Shown here: one piece after another, positions 57,955 through 64,000 of the stretch
Position numbering within the stretch: position 1 is the stretch's first letter
Layout: the number at the start of each line of letters is the position of its first letter
Assembly (NCBI RefSeq): GCF_015706575.1
Contig: NW_024037064.1
Location: 5,703,427 to 5,767,426, forward strand
Length of the DNA: 64,000 nt
Direction of reading: 5' to 3'
Source of the DNA: Patiria miniata
Lineage: Eukaryota; Echinodermata; Asteroidea; Valvatida; Asterinidae
Notes under the pieces: generated by a model
The model's input: the letters and a program-made list of their open reading frames with translations, nothing else
Database searches by the model: none
What the model was told of the DNA's origin: nothing
Translations under genes and position numbers: made by a program

Positions 57955-58191
57955 ATTTCAGTGACCCTGTTCTACGCAAGATCTCTGAGAGGCTTGGCTC
58001 CGAATGGCAGAAGCTGGCTACACATCTCGGTTTAAGTGCTGCAGAGATCGACAACATCATGATGGATGACCCAGGCCAGACAGAGAACCAGATCTTAAAC
58101 ATGCTGGTCGAATGGAGGCGCAAAAAGAGGGAAGTGTTATGCACAGCTCTGGTGAAGATTGGTAGAACGAACATTGCCGAAGACTTTGTAG
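57955..58191 (+). CDS. Death/TRADD-N scaffold gene, exon 5: Death domain B
   Basis: The acceptor is TCTGTTAGCAG and the donor TGTAG/GTAGGT, 237 bp, phase 1-1. It encodes DFSDPVLRKISERLGSEWQK through EDFV. It is almost the same as Death A (shared KLATHLGLSAAEI and DDPGQTENQI), with changes D-N for E-H in helix 3 and VEWRRKKRE in helix 5. The core Trp and LGL are intact. The frame is open and joins A and C in phase. As the second of three consecutive Death domains it probably widens the homotypic interaction surface. Its downstream intron is split by a hAT insertion. Confidence 0.85.
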
Positions 58192-58209
58192 GTAGGTATC
58201 AGAACTAAC

Positions 58210-59420
58210 CAGTGTTGGAGCAAAGGCTTTGACCCTCAAGGCCAAGGCCAAGGCTTTGACCCTCAAGGCCAAGGCCAAGGCCAAGGCTTTGACCCTCAAG
58301 CCTCGAGGCCAAGGCTTAACCCTCAAGGCCAAGGCCCTGTTATATGAAATGACCTCTGATATAGAACTAATTAAAGTCACATGAGTGACACATCATCACG
58401 CAAGGGCGGATCCAGAACACATTTTGGGGGGGGGGGGGCAAAGAAATTTTGGTCCCCCACAAAAAAGTGGGTCAAAAAATTACGGCTTGGGCTTCGGGGC
58501 CCGCTTAAGGGCCCCGAAAAAATTTGGATTTGAGATGCTCTGTGGTGCGATTTGAGGCAATTTCTGACCATTTTAACCGATGTTTTTTGAGGAAAAGATG
58601 GTGGTGTACTCATTGCCTGCCTTTATTACGACGTCACATTAAAAAAAAATGGTTTCGTATTTTTTGGGGGGGGGGGATGGCCCCTTTTGGGCCCCCTGGA
58701 TCCGCCCTTATCATCACGAATTGCTCGTTACGAAGAACAACATTTCTTTAATTGCAATCAACATGCTCACATAGGCCTACACCGTTTTATGACTGCCCTG
58801 TATCTATTAAAGTATAAGTTCAGGTCTTCAATATGGTTTAACTAAACAAAATAATGATTTACTTCTATATTGACACACAATTCTCCCAAGTGTAACAAAA
58901 GGGGGATCCAAGAAACTGATTTGGGAAATTTTTATTTGCTGGCCCAACATGGTCAGAAATATCAGCATTATCTAAAACAGATACATGCAAATCTTTAGCA
59001 CTTACATGTATCAGGGAGACATCAGATCTATTCTGTAGTTATATGCAATTAAAGTGATCATCTCATTAGCCCCACAAGTGTACGGAATATTTATGCAGCA
59101 AATCTACTACAATGGTAACAAAATGTGATGCTACAAAAGTGGAAGTGTGCCCAACACACAAATCTATAGGGTGCTTCCCTCCTCCATGGTAATACGATTA
59201 AAATGGTAACAGCAAAATTTCGAACAGATTTATCTGGAAAATGCAAAAATCTATGGGCCTTGAAGAGCCTTGACTCAAAATTGCAAGGCCCTGAACCCTC
59301 AAGGCCAAGGCCAAGGCCAAGGCTTTTGCCCTCAAGCCTCGAGGCCAAGGCCAAGGCCCTAAAATCCAGCCTTAAGGCAGCCTTAAGGCCAAGGCCTAGC
59401 ATCAAGGCACTACATCACTG
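58210..59420. mobile_element. hAT-like non-autonomous element, 1.2 kb, in the intron after Death B
   Basis: The ends are CAGTG...CACTG, flanked by an exact 8-bp duplication GAACTAAC (58202-58209, 59421-59428), which is the hAT signature. Both subterminal regions are built of AAGGCCAAGGCC and CTTTGACCCTCAAGG tandem words (58225-58340 and 59255-59400). No transposase frame is seen. The insertion interrupts the intron segment that is otherwise shared after every Death exon, so it is younger than the exon duplication. A second element is nested within (58401-58709). Confidence 0.85.
58401..58709. mobile_element. Nested MITE with AAGGGCGGATCCAG ends
   Basis: A 14-bp perfect inverted repeat AAGGGCGGATCCAG (58402-58415) and CTGGATCCGCCCTT (58696-58709), with ATCATCACG on both sides (58392-58400, 58710-58718) as a 9-bp (or 8-bp) duplication. 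Long G and C runs lie just inside the ends. It is non-coding. It inserted into the hAT-like element. Confidence 0.8.
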
Positions 59421-60532
59421 GAACTAACCACATCAATTTTTTTGTCATGACATGGTACATATGACGAGGCAAAACATTGTTTTTTTTTTATGGCCATCAA
59501 AATAGTAAGGTGTGCTTTTTTATAAGGATCTGTGGATAAACTGTATTACTTTACCTATGGTGTACCTTAAATTAAAGGCGCAATGACATGAATTGTACTT
59601 GGGAACACAATTTGTGCACTGTGCTATTCCTCTATTTTTGTATGAAAACTGTTTAACATCCCTTTTGGTAACATTTGGTGAAAAGTGCACTTCTTTAAAC
59701 ATATAATGTTCCATGCTTTTCAGGACAACTTAGGGCGTTGTTGCTGTGATGTCATTTCAGGAAGACACTGTTAAATTGATAGGTTTTCGTTCAAAATGTG
59801 AACCCATTACTTGGTCATTAAAAACATTTGTATGAAAACTTTGTTCATTGGCCTCCTGCCATGTACTGAAACATCAACGAATCACCAGGGAAAACAAAAT
59901 TGACAACAGCAAAATATCCCCAATTCTGGCAAATCATGGTGCTGAAATAGCTGTAACATTGAGGTTTTTGCCTCAATGCAATGACATTACACTTTTGCTC
60001 ATTAATATGCAAATTTTAATAGCATAATGGGACACAAAGGCCCCTTTTCAAGGATGGCTTCAAAATAATTACATTACATGGGCCCTTTTATAATGAAACA
60101 CTTTTAATAACATGAACTACACATACTGTCTGTTTAAGGCTCACCACTCCTTTATTATTAACCAACTTTCGGTCCTAAGAACATTTGAAGGGGAAACACA
60201 TCAATTTTGAATAATTTTGACCAGAACAATTCATGTTTTAAAAATAGTCTTGACCCCACACCTGACCTTGTGCCCACCTATTGCTGAGTGTCAGATGTGT
60301 CTCAATATTCTATAATTAGATGCTGTACTTATAACAAAGGTGTTTCTAGTAAGGTTGAAATCTTTTTGCTTCCTCAGTGACTAGAGTTAATGGTTTGGAT
60401 AGCATAAGATATATGCAAGATTGTATAATTTTCATGTTTAGCCCGATCTTAACGGTCATAATATACAAGAAATATACAAGTTTTGTTCAGAAACGTTCTT
60501 TACTGTATTAAATAATTTGTGTCTGTTTGCAG
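59421..60532 (+). other. Intron before Death domain C
   Basis: It resumes the shared post-Death intron text (AACCACATCAATTTTTTTGTCATGACATGG) and later the shared pre-Death text (GATATATGCAAGATTGTATAA). Nothing coding is seen. Confidence 0.6.
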
Positions 60533-60787
60533 GTATCAGTGATTTTGATCTACGCATGATCTCTAACAAGCTGGGCTCCGAATGGCGGAAGCTGGCTACA
60601 TATCTCAGTTTACGTGCAGCAACAATCGACCGCATCGTGATGGATGACCCAGGCCAGACAGAGAACCAGATCTTCAACATGCTGGTCAAATGGATGCGCC
60701 AACAATCCACTAGCACGGATCAGAGGGACGCGTTATGCACAGCTCTGATGGAGATCGGCAGAACGGACATTGTTAAAGACATGATAG
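60533..60787 (+). CDS. Death/TRADD-N scaffold gene, exon 6: Death domain C
   Basis: The acceptor is TCTGTTTGCAG and the donor ATAG/GTAGGT, 255 bp, phase 1-1. It encodes GISDFDLRMISNKLGSEWRK through KDMI. It is the most diverged of the four Death domains (YLSLRAATIDRIVMDD in place of HLGLSAAEIEHIMMDD) and carries a six-residue insertion, STSTDQ, between helices 5 and 6. The Trp and NMLVKW core are retained. It should fold as a Death domain with a longer loop. It is followed only 186 bp later by the linker exon, the shortest intron of the gene. Confidence 0.85.
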
Positions 60788-60973
60788 GTAGGTATCAGAA
60801 TGAACCACATCAATCGTTATTTTCATGACATTAGTAGCCTTGAAACATATGATTGAATGAGGAGGCAAAACACCCTTTTTTCTTGCCGTTAAAAAAGCGA
60901 GTTGTGTTGAATTTACTTTATCTACGGAATACCAAAAATCACATGAAAAATTGTGTTATTAATCCTTAACCAG

Positions 60974-61351
60974 AGGCTCAAATGGGAGGAGCTAAAGAAC
61001 AGAACAGGCAGAGAAGAACTACATCATCTGAAAGACAGGGACAGGGAGATGTTGGTCATCGAGACAAATCTCACCAAGAAGTTCAAGAAAGAGGGGCTAA
61101 AGAACAAAGCAAGCTGAAAAGCACCTCATCATCTGAGGGACAGAGACAAAATCAGCAAGAGGCAGGAGGAACACATCAGGACATTCAGAAAGAGACTTTG
61201 CAATCATCCGAGGAGTATGGACTGAAAGGGTCAACACACCAAAAACCAGGTCATGGACCTGTAGTTTCTGTCAAGGGCGAAAATTGTCCTGTCATCGTGG
61301 GAGATGATAATCATTCGACTTTTAACTTTAACATTACATTAGAAAGTTCAG
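60974..61351 (+). CDS. Death/TRADD-N scaffold gene, exon 7: Q/E/S-rich linker with RHIM-like motif
   Basis: The acceptor is CCTTAACCAG and the donor TTCAG/GTAAGA, 378 bp, phase 1-1, 126 residues. The first ~90 residues are hydrophilic and disordered, with an internal repeat (GAKEQNRQRRTTSSERQGQ and GAKEQSKLKSTSSSEGQRQ). The C-terminal ~30 residues change character: GPVVSVKGENCPVIVGDDN then HSTFNFNITLESS, beta-prone and Asn-rich. VIVGDDN (61291-61311) resembles the amyloid core of RHIMs, (I/V)Q(I/V)GxxN, as in VQVGDNN of RIPK3, with Ile in place of the Gln. The comparison is by eye. If real, the exon supplies an amyloid-type oligomerisation signal between Death domains and the TRADD-N-like domain. 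Confidence 0.75.
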
Positions 61352-62552
61352 GTAAGACATGTTCCAAATATCAATGTGTCATTTCTCTCTCACTTGCTTC
61401 CTTCCTAGTCTTTTGTTCTTTCTCGCTTCAATCATACAGTCAACCGAAAAGCCACATACTCAGTAGCCAGCCAATCACTCAATAGCGAGATATGCGTAAA
61501 AACGTGTATCACCCTAATGTAATAAAACGATCAGATGTCCAGATTGTCAAACAATGACAGTGAAAAGAGTAAAATATATGGAACTATAAGTACTAGCGAT
61601 AGATGAAATTGAAAAGAAAAATGTGCGTCAGATAAATATGTATAAAGAACAGATTTTTGTTTATGTGAAAGCACTTCAACTGGCTGCTTGATTTGATTTT
61701 GAGGTCTGTTGGTGTTTCTTGCTCAGGTCAAAACCACATTCTGAACCCTCAGTATATAGATTACAAGCTACGCTTAAACTGAGGTTGATGAAAAATCAGA
61801 ATGCAGTTTAGACACCTCAAACTGAACATGCATATTCATCGCCAAGTGGGCCGACATCATATATTTAAGTTGGCCCAGTCGGAAAGAATCGTGAATTCAT
61901 TTCAAGTTTTCATAAACTGCACTCTGATTTCTTATCTTTTTTCCCTCTACAGCCAAAAACAATATGTCGAAAAATGTGTCCGAGCAATTAAAATGGCAAA
62001 ATTGGTGCGGCCTCATCCATAATTTATACAAATTCGGTTTAAATATGCATAATGCAAAAGAGAAACAGATTTGAAGCGGTCCCATGGTATACGCCAACTG
62101 ACATTATAAAGACTAAATAATGAAAGGTTTGCGGAAACACCATGTGCGAATAATTTCTGAACTAAGAGAATGGTTCTGAAAAGAACCAGAGGTATAAACT
62201 CGACGTTCCGGTCAATATGCTCTGACCGTCTTCTGACCAAGACGGTCAGAGCATACTGACCAGAACGTCGAGTTTATACCTCTGGTTCTTTTCAGAACCA
62301 TTCTCTTAGTTGAGAAATTATTCGCACATGGGGTTTCCGCAACCTTTCATTATTTAGTATCTCCACCATGCAAAGCCTCAAATCTTACTTATTATAAAGA
62401 GTATTAACTAGCATATGTGTATACAGAAGGCCGTGTTTTTCCTATACGGAATGTAGGGTTGCTAGGAACACGAAGAGTCCATAGCCTTTGTTATATCAAA
62501 CTACCGGTACTTGTGATAATGAAGAAGTGTCACCTTATATCCCCCCCCCCAG
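61352..62552 (+). other. Intron with a perfect long hairpin
   Basis: No further exon is seen. It contains the 248-bp palindrome at 62112-62359. The acceptor of the next exon follows a run of ten C residues (CCCCCCCCCCAG). Confidence 0.6.
62112..62359. repeat. 248-bp near-perfect palindrome (arms ~119 bp, loop ~9)
   Basis: ACTAAATAATGAAAGGTTTG at the left is mirrored by AACCTTTCATTATTTAGT at the right. Internal landmarks are GGTTCTGAAAAGAACC, GTATAAACTCGACGTT and GCTCTGACCGTC, mirrored exactly, with loop TTCTGACCA. The arms differ at only a handful of positions. The GGTTCTTTTCAGAACC core recalls a palindromic repeat common in invertebrate genomes, so it is probably a mobile foldback, now within a pre-mRNA intron. 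Confidence 0.9.
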
Positions 62553-62960
62553 GGTTTCCAAAAATGTCAATAGAAACAGGAGTAACAAGGCAGGGTAGCG
62601 AGGACAGTGGCATGACTAAAATTCTCTGGACAGCCATGACTACCTTACGTGACACAGAGGGAGTGGGTTATATCCTGAAGCAGTTCTCAGCTTTCATACA
62701 ATCTTGTGACGGGGAGCTTGAGGAAGTAACATCTGGGTCTGTGACATTTGTTGTTCGCTTCAAGAGTCGGGAGGGCCTGAACAAACTCTGGAGTATGTAC
62801 ACCACTGGAGAACTCGCCAAGAAACTGACAGAGATTCTCATCACAGATGAACTGACAACTGAAGATAAGAGTGACTTGGCTATCCAGGCAACTATACCAG
62901 AAAGAGACTACGATCGGGCCTGCAGATTCTTTGACGAATTGGAAAAGGACCAGCAGAAAG
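62553..62960 (+). CDS. Death/TRADD-N scaffold gene, exon 8: TRADD-N-like domain
   Basis: 408 bp, phase 1-1, 136 residues between a C-run AG and CAGAAAG/GTAGCC. After a short Ser/Thr-rich lead the domain runs: LRDTEGVGYILKQFSAFIQS, SGSVTFVVRFKSREGLNKLW, SMYTTGELAKKLTEILIT, DLAIQATIPERDYDRACRFF. This is the order expected for the TRADD N-terminal fold: helix, a beta strand rich in VxF, a helix following GRFLRAYREGALRAAL-type text of human TRADD, a long helix, and a beta strand LxLxxxI before a last helix. Identity is low and the call rests on pattern. TRADD-N recruits TRAF proteins in vertebrates and also occurs in invertebrate and bacterial conflict proteins. Pairing with Death domains matches TRADD itself, though multiplied and in a different order. 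Confidence 0.6.
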
Positions 62961-63058
62961 GTAGCCTAATGCTGTAACATTAAAACTACAATCTGACTCC
63001 TTTTCTAAATTATGTTTAAAAATAACTCTTTCATTGTCTGAATTACTTTTTCTAACAG

Positions 63059-63211
63059 ATGAAGAGGACTCGAGCAGCATGGAAGAGGTACAGCATAACC
63101 AACTTGGAGAAAGCAGCACAGCAACAACGGCTTACAGTAGTGATCCAACCGAATACGCTGAAGACAGCTATGAAGAGAAAGTGATGAAGACATCGTTAAT
63201 AACAACAGGAG
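63059..63211 (+). CDS. Death/TRADD-N scaffold gene, exon 9: acidic linker
   Basis: The acceptor is TTTTTCTAACAG and the donor CAGGAG/GTATAG, 153 bp, phase 1-1, 51 residues. It is rich in Glu, Asp and Ser (DEEDSSSMEEVQHNQLGESS, then YAEDSYEEKVMKTSLITTG) and lacks a folded domain. It links the TRADD-N-like domain to Death domain D. The donor GTATAG is weaker than the others. Confidence 0.65.
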
Positions 63212-63534
63212 GTATAGATAATCACAAATGGGTGAATGGTTAAATAGTCCCAAAATATAACGTTAAAGCTAGCGATGAGACAGAGGAAAGGGTATTATAT
63301 GAATATATATTTCTTGAAAACAAGGGAGGGCGATCCCATGAAATTGTTGAGCAACAATCGGTTCTGTTTGGAAAACATTGCATATGGTTGGACAATTAGC
63401 TCCAATCCCAGGCAAAAAAAGTTGTTCCTGTATTCTGATCTGAGGCACAATCAGTAGGATCAGAAGGAAACTTTATTAGGTTTTTTTCGCAGAAGCTTCC
63501 TTTACCCTATTAATTGATACGTGTCTGTTTGCAG

Positions 63535-63771
63535 GTATCAGTGACCTTGATCTGTACAAGATCTCTGCCATGTTTGGCTCTGAATGGCAGAAGCTGGCTA
63601 AACATCTTGGTTTAAGCGCTGCAGAGATCGAGCACATCATGATGGATGACCCAGGCCAGACGGAGAACCAGATCTTCAACATGCTGGTCAAATGGAGGGG
63701 CAAACAGGGGGAGGTGTTATACAAAGTGCTGATGAAGCTCGGTAGAACGGACATTGTTGAAGAGCTGATAG
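63535..63771 (+). CDS. Death/TRADD-N scaffold gene, exon 10: Death domain D
   Basis: The acceptor is TCTGTTTGCAG and the donor TGATAG/GTAGGT, 237 bp, phase 1-1. It encodes GISDLDLYKISAMFGSEWQK through EELI. It is close to Death A (KLAKHLGLSAAEIEHIMMDD and DDPGQTENQIFNMLVKW identical or nearly so), with a changed helix 6 (VLMKLGRTDIVEELIG). The A-like middle with a C-like start (GISD) suggests recombination or gene conversion among the copies. The gene must continue past the window, as the exon ends at a donor. The total through this exon is 714 codons. Confidence 0.85.
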
Positions 63772-64000
63772 GTAGGTATCATTAGACATTAGTAGCCTTG
63801 GTACATATGATTGAATGACAAAGCAAAACACCTTTATTTCTGGCCGTTAAAATAGCTACATGTACGTTTAATTTACTTTACAAATGGTATTCAAGAAATC
63901 ACATGAAACAATTTGTTTACATGAATTAACTATTTAAGGTGCATGAGTTTTGTATTGTAAACTAAATTTTGGTCCTAAGAAAGTTTGAAAGGGGCAAACA
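63772..64000 (+). other. Intron after Death domain D, running off the window
   Basis: It repeats the post-Death intron text (GACATTAGTAGCCTTGGTACATATGATTGAATGA, shown here in part) seen after exons A and C, so the next exon is likely to lie beyond the edge. Confidence 0.6.

Overview
The window looks like nuclear DNA from a marine invertebrate deuterostome. It is AT-rich and intron-rich, with many TACATGTA and TAGGCCTA words, a TRIM-NHL gene family, multi-Death-domain genes and a dense load of small TIR transposons. An echinoderm or hemichordate fits best; the species cannot be fixed from the sequence alone. All genes found are on the plus strand.

Layout. (1) 1-20 kb is a tandem TRIM-NHL family. 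The last exon of one paralogue (2-178) opens the window. A dead RING exon follows at 7816-7935, then an intact two-exon gene (11391-12486 joined to 16405-17042, 577 codons plus stop). About 3 kb of 3' flank is shared between the first and third copies, so the locus grew by segmental duplication. Between them lie a 1.4-kb inverted array of a 21-bp AT-rich repeat bounded by TIRs (8052-9473) and a cluster of seven TGACGTCA palindromes (9688-10751). The 3.9-kb intron carries a solo LTR and three MITE-like elements. (2) 20-27.5 kb is a transposon graveyard. It has two copies of a TIR element with a tRNA-like internal segment, a long foldback element with a Penelope-like (GIY-YIG) fossil inserted inside it, and several MITEs. 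(3) At 27643-27822 lies one exon that reads as the N-terminus of PIH1D2; its partner exons were not found. (4) 31.8-48.7 kb is a tandem array of a ~3.4-kb unit (four near-complete copies and a decayed fifth). Each unit has CCAAT and TATA-like motifs and splice-like sites but no convincing protein. The fifth copy has expanded its CCAAT segment into seven 56-bp repeats and is preceded by a 16-bp minisatellite. (5) 51.5-52.2 kb holds a LINE fragment on the minus strand with a snap-back hairpin at its 5' end.

(6) From 52.7 kb to the window end runs the most interesting locus, a gene whose ten recognisable exons all join through phase-1 introns. In order they encode a short N-terminus and glycine-zipper transmembrane helix, a basic juxtamembrane exon, an acidic mini-exon, three Death domains, a Q/E/S-rich repeat linker ending in a RHIM-like VIVGDDN motif, a domain resembling the TRADD N-terminal domain, an acidic linker and a fourth Death domain. 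The gene continues past the window. The Death exons and their introns are visibly tandemly duplicated. The predicted protein would be a membrane-anchored death-fold scaffold joining Death, TRADD-N-like and amyloid-like signalling parts. That architecture is inferred from splice sites and reading phase, and transcripts would be needed to confirm it.
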